Source of the DNA: Pseudoscleropodium purum
Lineage: Eukaryota > Streptophyta > Bryopsida > Hypnales > Brachytheciaceae
DNA length: 64,000 nucleotides
Assembly: GCA_963969395.1 (NCBI GenBank)
Contig: OZ017800.1
Location: 11,502,479 to 11,566,478, forward strand
Direction: 5' to 3'
In this document: positions 13,416 through 24,060 of the stretch, piece after piece
Numbering within the stretch: the first letter of the stretch is position 1
How the letters are laid out: the number at the start of each line of letters is the position of its first letter
The notes under the pieces: generated by a model
The model's database searches: none
Told to the model about the DNA's origin: nothing
Seen by the model: the letters and a program-made list of their open reading frames with translations, nothing else
Position numbers and translations under genes: made by a program

Positions 13416-14707
13416 ATAAAAACTATCCTCAAATGCATTTTCTTTCATGAATATTGTCATGTTGTTATCAACCTCAAAAAGTCAATTTTGCAATTGGTTA
13501 TTAAATATTATTTCTAATATCTATTCCTGGCCTATTCCTATTAAAGCCAACTCAAACCTTAAAGTCTATTCCAATATGGAACATCAATTACAATAGTTTT
13601 GGCAAAAAGTTAAAATGTTGAGTTTGATTCCCAATGAAATTGTCTTTTATCAACTAGCCTATCATAATTAAAATATTATTTGGACAAGAATGTCAAAGTT
13701 TTGAGTCCAATCCAAATAGAACTATCCTTCATTCTGCTTGAATTCCTCTGCACAAGCTTTGTCCTAATTCCATCTCATAGAAATAGGACTTTAATTGGCT
13801 ATGAGGCTTTGATTGGTCAAGTGAGCAATTTTGTCAATGACAATTGAGTTAGTGTTCCATAGTCAAAGTGTTTGTAATATTTATTTTGGAGCTTTTTGTG
13901 TTTTGTGCATAGTTGTACACTCCATAGTTTACTAGTACATGAATTTCTACTTTAGTTGTAGAGCTTGAATTGAACATAGAGATTATATCAATGGTTTTGT
14001 GAGGCTCTGTATAGTAGTAGCTATTATATTGATTTCTTGATCTTTTTTTTAGGAAGATTCTTTGGTTCTTGTTTGAAGTAAGAGAACAAACAAAGATTAG
14101 GATATTTATAAGAATGGAAGATGGCACACAAGGCAAATAACATGTATGTATATTTATTCAAGGTGGAGTTGATAGTTCAATTTGTGTAGAATGAATTTAG
14201 TCTAAAATTTAAGTCTACCAATGGAGTAGAATGCACTAAAGACAAATATATGCCTTAGGTATATAATGCCCCATTTTAGTATTAAGAGAGATGCAAATTC
14301 TCTTGGTTTGTTGAAGTGATTATATTAGATGTTTTGTATGTTGTAGATGGCTTGGAACAGTTCAAAGATTGCTTTGTATACATTGCAAATACTTTTTTTA
14401 TTACTTTAAATTATTCTAATCTTCCTTTGTGTTACTTGCATTATTTTTACCAATGGTATAAATAATTGATGTTAGTCTAGATTATAGTAGGATTTGTTGG
14501 AATCAATTGGAAAATCAACAATATTATTGTAGCAAATTTGCATATTTGAGATGTTCTTTGTATCTATTGATGACACTTGAGATAATCATGGAAGCAACAT
14601 GTCAAATAGGGATTTTCTATAATTATCATTACTCAAAACTCTTTATGTGTGACACTTCTAGATTAAATATCCATCCATTTCATAAATTCTTTATTTATGA
14701 TACTTAG
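13416..14707. other. Gene-free spacer
   Basis: AT-rich DNA with short open frames only (13849-14136 minus, 14507-14707 plus). The second frame ends exactly where Rab-like text begins, but its own sequence resembles nothing known. Confidence 0.4.
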
Positions 14708-14945
14708 GCATTTTCAAAGATAGAAAGAATTTCTTTAGTAGAAATTTTAGCTTTGGATACTTCAAATATTTATTGAAAAAGCATTTAAGAGGATTTTAAC
14801 ATATATATATTATATTGTGAGCAAGAAAGTTGTAGCTTCATAAGAAATACTACAAAGGATATGCATAGACAAGATACTAACATTGTTCCTTTCAACAACA
14901 ATGTACTAGCCCTAAAGAAAAAAAAATTATTGTACAACATTATTA
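14708..14945 (+). pseudogene. Possible decayed Rab11-like 3' fragment
   Basis: The nucleotide text parallels the end of the Rab-like gene at 10.8-11.1 kb. 'gaaattttagctttggatacttcaaat' reads EILALDTSN where the Rab gene has ETSALESTN. It is preceded by a reading like FSKIERISLV in the place of FANKKGLFFI, then stops. Further on, around 14877-14935, the translation NIVPFNNNVLALKKKK resembles the usual Rab11 tail before its cysteines. Several stops interrupt it and no GTP-binding motifs upstream could be aligned. This is a visual match on short AT-rich text, so it is tentative. Confidence 0.35.
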
Positions 14946-16674
14946 AAGTATTATGAAATTTTTATCAAAATTGATGGTCAAAATGTAAAACAAAATGAAT
15001 ATATAAATCATAAAGTACTTTTAAGATATAAGATTTGAATGATATACACACTATATTGTTGAATTAGAATACATAGAATTTGCAATTGCAATAATTCATT
15101 CAAATTATTAAACAATGAGCATAAATTGAAACACATATTCTACCTTTTTGTTGGCCTATTTTCTATTGGAATCTATTTCTAAGTTTAAATTGGTTAAATT
15201 ATGTTAGTTTTGAATCAAATTAATAAATATTATATAAATTAATTTAGTTGAAGTAAGACCATCACACTAATTGTATAACTTAAGAATGTTTACAATCAAA
15301 TTAGTGTGAACATTTGGATGAAATTTTACATTAGATGAAACAAAATGACAATATTTGAAAGTGGGATGAAACTCACATTGCTTATAGAACATCAAGATTG
15401 TCTTATTAGACATGTTTTAGTCTAAATTTCTTTTGTAGGATGTCTATTGAACAATGTCATGTTGAACATGTGTCTAGTATGTTAAACATGTTCACAAAAT
15501 ATTCTTGAATATTCTACATATATTCTCAAATAGTTTCAAATATTCTTGGAATATTCTAAGAATCTACCTATTATATGGATCAAAAGGTCTACTAGATATC
15601 CTGGACGTTGTGTTAGACATCTTATCGCAGTGTTTAAGAGGACAATCCTGATCTCAATGAGGAATAACAATACACAGTGTCGGTCTCATCATGGAATGAA
15701 CTCAGATCAATCTTTGAAGTGGCAAATATGGCATAACAATTTAATGCTTACCAGATCTCGTGGTTAGATTACAAGAGTCGTGTCTCCAATCCAATTGAAG
15801 CGAGTCCCCTCATTGTCATCAAGTTAAACCATTGAGTTCTGAAACACACGGTATCAAGTACAAAACATACTTGTCAAAGTTGGAGACGAGCATAACATGT
15901 GAACATATTCTCTGTTTCCTGAGCTTGTGGTTTGGGTAAACAAGATTTCTACGTCGAAATGCCCAGCTTCAATACTTGAATTCCCCTCTCAAACTTTGAC
16001 TCATCCAAGGGACTCATCCAATGACATGACATGACAGCTCCCTAATTGTTTTGCAACTTCGAAACTTTCAAACAGTAAATGTCTTTCACTCAAAAAAACG
16101 TCAACTCATTCCAGACTACTTCCAGCTTGATCACGATGCAGAGTTTCAAAAAGCAAAGAAGATGTAAATGGAACTGCATGTCAATGCAAAATCAGATGAA
16201 AAAGAATCACTCACTCAATCACCAGATGGCTAATCAATCTGCGAAAATTGGAAATACTTGGCCTCCTATCAAAGCTATCCTTCAAACGACGGATGGACTC
16301 CTGTCGAAACTAAGCTTTAAATGATCATGTCTGTCTCACTCACAGCATTCTTGAGATACTGCCTCGAAAGACTTTGAAAAGATATCCAGATTCTCTTAGC
16401 TCATATTATGTGGGAGGCACCCAAAGCTCTAGAAAGAACATCAGTGACACATTGGCCGCTCTCAGAGCGTCATTCATGCTCTCTACGAGGAATGTCAAAC
16501 TTTCAACTCTTTGGAGGGGGGTTCCATCTACACTAGAGAGGGGTGTTTGAGAAGAGCGAGTTCTCGCAAATGCTGAAGAATTTTCGGTAAATCCCATGCC
16601 ACTTGAGTCCAAAACAATACCCAAGCCATCTTTCCCCAATCAAGCACTTCGATAAACAAGATTGAACTTACCAG
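14946..16674. other. Spacer and upstream region of the F-box gene
   Basis: The first 600 bases are AT-rich with small local repeats of 'atattct' type around 15490-15560. From about 15580 the base composition becomes balanced, as in the gene island that follows, and this part probably contains promoter and 5' untranslated sequence of the F-box gene. Short open frames at 15546-15767 and 16079-16324 resemble no known protein. No clear TATA box or RNA gene was identified. Confidence 0.4.
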
Positions 16675-17955
16675 ATGGCTGAAGACTATGAGCCCATCTC
16701 TTGCCCTGACGAAGAAGCGCCGGATCAGGATGGCTCCAGTCGCCGAAATATTGAAGAAATGTGGCCCCTCATGCCGACCGATCTGCAGCGAAAGATTTTG
16801 GACTCGATTTCTCTCAAGAGTATCTTCCATCTCCGCTGCGTGAATCGTTTTTTCAACAACGTCATGTTTCCTAATGAGGCCTGGACCAGCTTCGGCACCA
16901 CAGCGATGTCGCCCCGTCCGGCCTTCTACTTCAAGAGCACATCCTTCCCTCTCTCTGTCGACTGGTTCACCTTCAACTTCTCAAGCAACCTCTGGCAGCG
17001 AATGAAGCGATTCGTGACAACAATGGAAGTGGACGCCAAGAACGAGATCACCCTCTTCCTACGCCATCTCTACTGCTTCGCTAAAGAAGGCCTCATGAAC
17101 CAATTCGTCTACCCCGCAGGTGGATTGCTCTGCATCTTGCACGAATCCATGCGCGAAATTGGCGATGACGACTCCAACCCCGTGAAGTACGCGCAAACGC
17201 TCTTCCCGTTCCTTGTCTGGAACCCCCTCACGAACCAATTGAGGGAACTTCCGCCATGTAAATACAACATGCGTCGCAACTATACAAACTCTGACAGCGC
17301 GTTCATTCACGTCTTTCGGGAGAATCAAGGGTACAAGATTCTATGTACGTTAAAAGATCACACCAACACGGGAGCGGAGATGCCAATGACAACTGAGATT
17401 TATGATTCAAGAACGGGCAAGTGGAAGGAATGCGCACCGTATGATGGGGAGGGGATGAGGTCCAGCTTCGGAAGTGGTCAGGGGGTGTACTGCCATGGCG
17501 TGGTGTACTTCCAGCTATGGCGGCCTCGGTCGTGGATCCTCTTCTGTTTCGACGTGGCCAAGGAAGAGTGGAGCGAGGAAGACTCCGAGCAGAGATCGTT
17601 GCGGTTGTTCGAGTGGAATGGCATGTTGATGACGACGTTGCCACCGTTAGATAGCTGGATTAAGTACGAGCCGGCGTATGTGTATCGGAGAGATAGAGTG
17701 GCGAAGAGATGGGTGGAGGTCGGAATTGCCGTTCCTTCGGAGCTGAGAAGAGAATTCTCCCGCGGGGAAGAGATTGTGGCATGCGCGAATTTCTTGTGCT
17801 TGAGTGGGTATGATCGCCATGGCACGTTCAAGACGGTGGTCTATGATAAGGAGGAGAATCTCTGGCGCCTACCGGCTGCTGAGTGTAAGAAATTGCCGCC
17901 CTGTGAGCTCCGGTTCGTGTTCCGGTACACGCCGTCCTTCACCATCGAGCCGTAG
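16675..17955 (+). CDS. F-box protein, intronless
   Basis: A single open frame of 426 residues, GC-rich against its surroundings. An F-box occupies about residues 30-72, with WPLMPTDLQRKILDSISLKS at its start followed by LRCVNRFFNNVMF. F-box proteins bind SKP1 and bring substrates to SCF ubiquitin ligases in nucleus or cytosol. After it come stretches typical of F-box-associated or kelch-type repeats: FPFLVWNPLTNQLRELP (about 182-198), TEIYDSRTGKWKECAPY (about 239-255), FCFDVAKEEWSEED (about 289-302) and TVVYDKEENLWRLP (about 393-406). Each ends in a YD...W-type blade motif, suggesting a beta-propeller substrate receptor. No membrane segment or signal peptide is present. The start is the first in-frame ATG giving a full F-box. 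The target is unknown. Confidence 0.9.
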   Translation: MAEDYEPISCPDEEAPDQDGSSRRNIEEMWPLMPTDLQRKILDSISLKSIFHLRCVNRFFNNVMFPNEAWTSFGTTAMSPRPAFYFKSTSFPLSVDWFTFNFSSNLWQRMKRFVTTMEVDAKNEITLFLRHLYCFAKEGLMNQFVYPAGGLLCILHESMREIGDDDSNPVKYAQTLFPFLVWNPLTNQLRELPPCKYNMRRNYTNSDSAFIHVFRENQGYKILCTLKDHTNTGAEMPMTTEIYDSRTGKWKECAPYDGEGMRSSFGSGQGVYCHGVVYFQLWRPRSWILFCFDVAKEEWSEEDSEQRSLRLFEWNGMLMTTLPPLDSWIKYEPAYVYRRDRVAKRWVEVGIAVPSELRREFSRGEEIVACANFLCLSGYDRHGTFKTVVYDKEENLWRLPAAECKKLPPCELRFVFRYTPSFTIEP

Positions 17956-18580
17956 CTTAAAAATCACCAAACCCTAATTCGGAGGGAGAATGCCCTTGAA
18001 TTCAGATGGTGCTTTGGTAAAAGGCCTAATGGAGATCCCGTTTGAGGATCTTTGGGACGTATGAGCAGTGTTGAGCATGAATAATGATGATGATGATGCG
18101 GCTGGCAAGTGGCAATAATAGCTAAGAGTTGACATTTCAACGAACACGAAAAGAGACACGGGCTGTGTGAGAGAACAGTCCGACAATCCTGTCCCTCGAT
18201 TCAACCGGATGATGCGCAAAACCAGCACACTCACACCAGTTGTCGTGTCCTTCCTTCTTCTGGAAATTCGTTCAACATAACAATGCTGTGGAACCCACGA
18301 GCTAGTCCTATTCGCAGGCAGTCCTGGGAAGGCACAGTAGTCGTTTTATTGTTTAGCGGGGGGATGTTCCCCAGGCATGATCACTGATATCAAAGATATG
18401 CTTCTAATCGCCCTTGTCGTTCTTAATATTCCATTCCTGGACAGGTAGTACCAGACATAGTCCTCGCTTCCCTGCGGACGTTTTCTCCAGATCGCAGCAT
18501 TCGTTGCCTTCCTTTTCAGTACATGCATCAGATTTGCAATTCTCTCGCTCTCTAAATCGACGTTGACTCTTCCATATCTA
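17956..18580. other. Intergenic region between F-box gene and cysteine synthase
   Basis: Balanced composition, with an ATG-rich simple stretch near 18080-18100 (repeated 'atg'). It should hold the 3' end of the F-box transcript and the promoter and leader of the cysteine synthase. Minus-strand open frames here (17974-18234, 18346-18609) overlap the flanking transcripts and resemble no known protein. Confidence 0.45.
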
Positions 18581-20684
18581 ATGCATAGTAGAATGGCAAG
18601 CAATCCCATGAAACCTTGTACTTCCGGTCCTGAGCGCTCCCTCGTACTTTCGTCTCCTTGCTCTCGAGGATTGTCTCGCTTCGGGAGCTTTTACATAGGA
18701 CTTTCTGACAATAGAAGCTTGTCTATGAAGTCGTCCGCATTGGGTTGTAGTGAAGTTCTGCTGTTTTGCTCTTCCCTTCCTTGTCGATTGCAGCTAGGCT
18801 TCCCGCGAGAGCCGATTTCGGTGAGGGCTTGTAGTAGTAATCGAGGTACAGGAATCAGTCATGCTGTCGCCGAGACCCCCACAACGGATCTCGTCTGCAA
18901 GAACGTGCTGGGCCTTGTCGGGAATACGCCAATGGTGTATTTGAATAGGGTTTCCTCGGGTTGTTGTGCCAAGATTGCTTGCAAATTGGAAGCTCTTGGG
19001 CCGTGTAGGAGTGTCAAGGATCGGATTGCGTTGGCCATGGTTGAAGACGCCGAAAGAAGGGGTTTGATCACACCCGGAGTTAGTACATTGATAGAACCCA
19101 CAAGCGGGAATACGGGTGTTGGACTCGCTTTTGTTTGTGCTTCGAAGGGGTACAAGCTTATTCTCACCATGCCAGAGGATCAGAGCATCGAGCGGCGTAT
19201 TCTTGTGCAAGGATTCGGGGCCCAGGTGATCATTTAAAGCACCCTCACCATGTAAATTTCTCTTTTTCTAGACCTAGAATTTATCAATTGGTGGTTTTCA
19301 TGAACATATTGTTGTTCGTCCTGGGTTACACAAATCATTGCATGCCAGTGTTGGAAGGTACCCTCGGTTCATAGGGGTCCTTCTCAAATGCTCTGCTCTC
19401 AATCTTTCAAGAAAATTGGGACCCAGACATTGCTGGGAAGCATACTCGTCTTCAGGGAGGAAATGATCCCGAAATATTCTTTTATGTGCAGGTTGTGAAA
19501 ACCTCAGCAAAGTATTCCATGACTGGCGCAATAGAGAAGGCTGAAGAATTATGCAGACAGATTCCGAATGCGTACTCTCTTCAGCAATTCCAAAACCCGG
19601 CAAACCCTCGTGTGCATTTTGAAACAACAGGGCCGGAGATATGGCGTGACACATGTGGCAAGGTAGGCCACTAGTTGTATATCCACCCCACTTCGGCATC
19701 AGATGCGGATATCGAATGCCGTTTGCTGGTTGTTGGCAGGTAGGGTTGGTAACAGTATTTGCTAATATATCCAGTGATTCTTGCTCCCATTTCAGAGTTT
19801 TTTCTGCCAATGAATTGACCCTGGCTCGCAGGTGGATTTCCTTGTTTCCGGGGTGGGTACAGGTGGGACGATTACTGGATGTGGAGAGTACCTGAAAGCG
19901 CAGAACAAGCATATCAAGATTGTTGCTGTGGAACCTGCAGAGAGTGCGGTGTTGTCAGGTAGCTAAGTAGAGAGCACCCATACCTTCTCCGAGATATTGA
20001 TGTTAGCAGATTGATGACGTTGGCTGGGGGCATCACGGTGCAGGTGGGAAACCCGGGTACCACCAAATCCAAGGGATCGGTGCAGGTTTCATTCCTGCAG
20101 TTCTTAATGTCAACGTTCTTGATGAAATTATTGAGGTGAGGGTTCACATCGTTAAGTGCGAATGTCGTACCGAAAGGCTGCAGGTCGTGACTGTCATTGA
20201 AGTTCATTTAACGATCAAGTCTTTGGCAGGTGCTTAGCAGGGATGCCATTTTGATGGCAAGGAAGCTTCATTACGAGGAGGGTTTGATGGTGGGCATCTC
20301 ATCAGGAGCTGCTGCATTTGCCGCTGTTCAACTTGCCCAGAGACCTGAAAACAATGGCAAGCTCATCGTGGTAATAATAAAACGCTCACTCCTCAAGCTT
20401 GCATTCAGTAGAACACGGCGTTCCTAGCTTTCGTCAAGCTTAATGAAGAGTCAAGGAAAAATTAATTAATGAGTGTTTTTTCCTCTTTCATTTTGGTCCT
20501 GAGGATGATAAGAGTAGGTGGCTTACCTTGACGAGAGGTTTCGTCGTTGTTCGCTCACGAAGATTCACCTTCTCGATGCTCTCTTTTGCAGTGCGTGCTG
20601 CCAAGTTTTGGGGAACGTTATCTTTCAACCCCGCTCTTTCAACATGTTCGAAGGGCCAACATGGATGATGACAAGAAAGGCTAA
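18581..20684 (+). CDS. Plastid-type cysteine synthase (O-acetylserine thiol-lyase), six exons
   Basis: Exons 18581-19225, 19492-19662, 19832-19958, 20044-20135, 20230-20370 and 20592-20684 join with GT-AG introns and consistent phases into 422 residues. The enzyme makes cysteine from O-acetylserine and sulfide with pyridoxal phosphate. The core starts near residue 104 ([20 protein letters not shown]). Visible motifs are the PLP lysine in SVKDR (144-148), TSGNTG (174-179), the phosphate loop GTGGTITG (281-288), GISSG (367-371) and PSFGERY (396-402). The first 90-100 residues are rich in serine and arginine, as in a chloroplast transit peptide. The start could also be the second ATG at 18593. 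The segment [10 protein letters not shown] differs from the usual MPxxMSLERR, and the final residues are short and acidic. Beta-cyanoalanine synthase is a close relative that cannot be fully excluded. Confidence 0.92.
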
Positions 20685-22424
20685 ACTAGTATATCAGTCT
20701 CCCAAGAACTGAATTGACAACTGGTGGACATTAGAATGCAAAAACTACGAAAATCTTCTCACCGCAACCTTGCCAGCCTTCTAGATTTGTATGTGTCCGC
20801 GTTCCATCCCCTTCTGTTGTGTTCAATTTCCTTCTCATTCCGTAATACCGGTAGGAGACATTTTCAGAAGCGCTTATGAGGTTCTGTACTGGTTGCATAG
20901 TCCTCAAAAATTTGCTTTCCTCCAAGTCTTGAGCAACACGGTAATGCCAAAGTCACTTTCACAGTATCAGAAGTGTGAATTCCCTCGTGTCCACCTCTTT
21001 GTCCCCATGTTGCGTTCCCAAGTGTTTTTTTTTGAGGTCTTGCAATCTCGAAATCAGAGCCGCAGGCACTGTCACAGGGAATAAAATGAGCTGAAGAGCA
21101 TTTTAGCAACAGTGCAACTTGATATTATTTGTTGTTGCAGGACTAAATATCTATTTTCTTCCAGTTGAGTGCAATTATAATGCAAAGCTCATTTCCCCAT
21201 TAAAAAAAAAGGAAAGTTGCCATGTGATTGATGCTGACGATATTCCACGTTCGTAGTCATCATATGACCACAACACATCTGCAAAGTACACCGACAATCC
21301 TTTCAATTACCTTAGAAAATAGAATCGTGACATTTCCAGGCTCTCTGAAACAGAACGGGTAACGTAATCAAACCAATCTACAAATTCTGAGGCCCATCGT
21401 CCACTTCTGAAGGAGACAGTCTTAACAGTGGTGCACGCTCTTCAACATTGATATTTTACAATCAACAATTCGGCCAATACCAGAAGATGAACAGGATTGC
21501 TGAAGGATTAAATGCTTTCCACAGAGCAAAACGCAGATTCCTGCACTACATATCCTAAACCACTTGGAGTGAAGAATCCAAAGAGGCGCAGAAGATTTAT
21601 TCAGCTGGACAAGCTGCTACTCAGTCACAGCTGTGGCATGCATATCGTCCTTTTCCCAATTGTGCCTACCCCATTTACACCAGACCAACATTTCAGCCCA
21701 CAGATCTTGGATAGTTGTAGATATTAGAGGATGCAATAAAGGATATGAAAGGGACGATAATTGGTCTGCGTACTACCATGATACCTGTCAACCACTGCCA
21801 CTAAATTCGCTCATTCAAATTTTAAAATGACTGTCTGACCTGAGGTCCTGAGTCCTGACTCCTGAAAATCTAGTGGGTGCAACTTACAGCTGGTGAAAGC
21901 TCTTCACATGGAGCCAGGCATCAGCAATGTACGAATGAATGGGTAGCCAGAAGTTTTATCTTAGAATCCATTGAGTTCATTCTTTCACGAATCATGGTGG
22001 AGACGGTGACTCTGGAAAGATTGTGAAGCGGTATCTCTGTCAAATTCTGAGCAGCTCACCACAACTGGCAAAAATTGAGTACTTACGTTAGTGGTGGAAC
22101 TTACAACATGGACCCATGTTGTAAATGGCAATCTACTGTACTGCCTGTACAACAAAACTAGCGTCACTGCAAAAAGAAAAATAGAAGTTAGAGCAAATAC
22201 AGTGATGTTTCATCCTGTTCTAATTAAAATACAATACAAATTAGACTTGCTTTCGTAAATTAGTGTCACCAATAGGATATTAAATCAGTGTTCGCTTCTT
22301 TGCATGTTTCACATTGGGAAAGTTTGCCAAATCAATGCTGGTCAAGTACAATTCCTACTCGTCTGCTTCGACCATCAACTCTAAAAGAAGGCCACCACAC
22401 AATGAGCAAGGCAGTAACTCATTA
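20685..22424. other. 3' flank of the cysteine synthase and unassigned DNA
   Basis: Balanced composition without an identifiable gene. An AATAAA at 21080-21085 could end the cysteine synthase transcript, about 400 bases after the stop. Short frames at 20791-21084, 21512-21727 and 21985-22167 resemble no known protein. Confidence 0.4.
21080..21085 (+). promoter_or_regulatory. Candidate polyadenylation signal for the cysteine synthase
   Basis: AATAAA 396 bases beyond the stop codon, in otherwise mixed-composition DNA where such hexamers are less common than in the AT-rich parts. The distance is rather long for a plant 3' untranslated region. Confidence 0.25.
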
Positions 22425-22520
22425 CTGCACCAATAGGTGCATTTTTTGTTTCTAAAGTTCACAATGAAGTCATCCATTGAACCTTTTGGGTCCGTAGCAT
22501 CCTTACAGGGTTAAAGGTTC
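22425..22520 (+). repeat. Dispersed repeat, unit B copy 1
   Basis: Contains 'ccaataggtgcatt' followed by 'ttgtttct', 'gaagtcatccattgaac' and 'tttgggtcc'. The same series occurs at 23920-24060 and 30614-30740. It directly precedes the longer repeat at 22550-23480. Confidence 0.6.
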
Positions 22521-22549
22521 TTGGTACAAGGTGTACAGTGAAGAACAAG

Positions 22550-23480
22550 TTGTATACAATTTGTTGATTTGAAGGTGCCTGGTGGAGGTGAATTGGGGGT
22601 CCAAATTTTGAGACCATGTAGGAGGGGTCAGTGTGGATAGTGTGACGCTCGAATTTGTAAAAAAAACTCGGTCACTTGCAAGGACTTCAATTAAAGAAAT
22701 TTTATGTGTTTGGTGGTTTGGGTTACGATGTAAAGAAAGTTGTTGTGTACAGTACCTTGTAAGAGCCAGTGGAAGTTGCATATCACAGATGTTTTGCATG
22801 TCCATTGGAAATTCTGTTTTGCTCTGCATTTTGCTGACTTCCACGAATTATGTGTTTCAATTTGCAAAAGCCAGCGTTCAGATTCTTGAACTAGCATGCA
22901 AAAATACAAGAGTGGAATTCCTCGAAAGACTCGTAGCACGGTAGGAGGGCGGGACAAGATTTGGACATGTCCTTTGAATTCTGTCACGACTGTGTGGAGC
23001 TGTATCTCCCAACTCTAAGGTAGCCTGCTCTTAAAGCGACCTTGTAAGAGCTGATGCATTTGGTGGGAAGCTAAACTCATTGAAAGAAATTTCAGTAAAT
23101 TTTAGTAGGAAGAAAAAATGGAATTGGCATCAAACCCAAGTTGTTTACGTTTTCTGGACCTTTGTGGAATTAGTTACGAATTTTGAAGTTGAAATATTGG
23201 GGTCACTAAAAGCAACCACCTCCTAAAATGTACATTGTTGGTACATTGAAGGACACAATATGTACCTTTGTGTTAGTTGTTGCTTTTAGAGTAGGGTCGT
23301 TTATAGAGCACCCTACCTTATATACATTACATTCACTTGACCAACTTTTTGGTTTCAAGATCACTATAGAAATGAAGCCAATGCACCTAAGTATTGGTTC
23401 AAAAATCAAATCATTTTCAATAAAGTACCTTGGTAATATGTCTTGTCCTTTCAAGGTTAGAGTGGGGTTAAAATTGACAT
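22550..23480 (+). repeat. Dispersed repeat, forward copy paired with 33900-34730
   Basis: The reverse complement of 33900-34730 runs parallel to this stretch over several hundred bases. The best conserved landmarks are 'ggaagctaaactc' with 'ttgaaa' (about 23067-23083), 'atggaattg' then 'aacccaag' (about 23118-23142), 'gttacgaattttgaagttga' (about 23173-23191) and 'tgtacattgttggtacattg' (about 23229-23248). The 22560-22640 part is unusually GC-rich. Short open frames in it (22633-22944, 23228-23482) show no known domain. It is most likely part of a mobile element. Confidence 0.65.
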
Positions 23481-23689
23481 GAAATTTGCTTGAAATCCCA
23501 AGTCATAGTTCAAAAGACCAAAAGAGAACATCATTTCTCTCTTAATAGTCGACTCTATAATCTTGTGAATGTGTGAATGGCATTTTTGTATTTTATAAGA
23601 TAAGGTCATTTTGCACTAGCTACTCTCTCATTATATCAATCACCAACATTTGAAATGTCATGAAAACAATATTTAACCCTACAAGGATG

Positions 23690-24060
23690 GGTTGGTCACT
23701 ATGGAAATCATCCTTTTGGTACAATGTGAAGCATGAATTTATAAAGAAATAAATTCACTCAAGGTCAAACTATTGTGTAAGACCTTTCTTTTTTGCACAA
23801 ACTCGAGGAATGAATATATACACTTTTATCTAACACAAAAGGATTTTTTGTCATCCATTGGACCACTCTAGTTTGCAACATCCTTACAAGATCAACTTTA
23901 CAAGAATAATCCCCTCCATGACCAAGGTAGTCACCAAAATACTTTAGTTATTAGACCCAATAGATTCATTCTTTGTTTCCACAATTAACAATGAAATCAC
24001 TTGATTTAACCTTTCAGGTTCACAATATCTTTATAGGATAAACAACTAATCCATCATCTT
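23690..24060 (+). repeat. Dispersed repeat, units A and B
   Basis: Unit A (23690-23900) and unit B (23920-24060) both recur at 30614-30955, but there in the order B then A. Landmarks of A are 'gcatgaatt' then 'caaactattgtgtaagacc' and 'cttttatct'; of B, 'gaccaaggtagtcaccaaaa'. Because the order is circularly permuted, a tandem or terminally repeated parent element is likely. Confidence 0.6.

Noticed and set aside
17059..17831. Several minus-strand open frames across the F-box gene
   Set aside because: They are reverse-frame shadows of the GC-rich plus-strand coding sequence.
18346..18609. Minus-strand open frame of 87 codons
   Set aside because: It overlaps the start of the cysteine synthase, has no recognised domain and is best explained as a shadow of the promoter and leader region.
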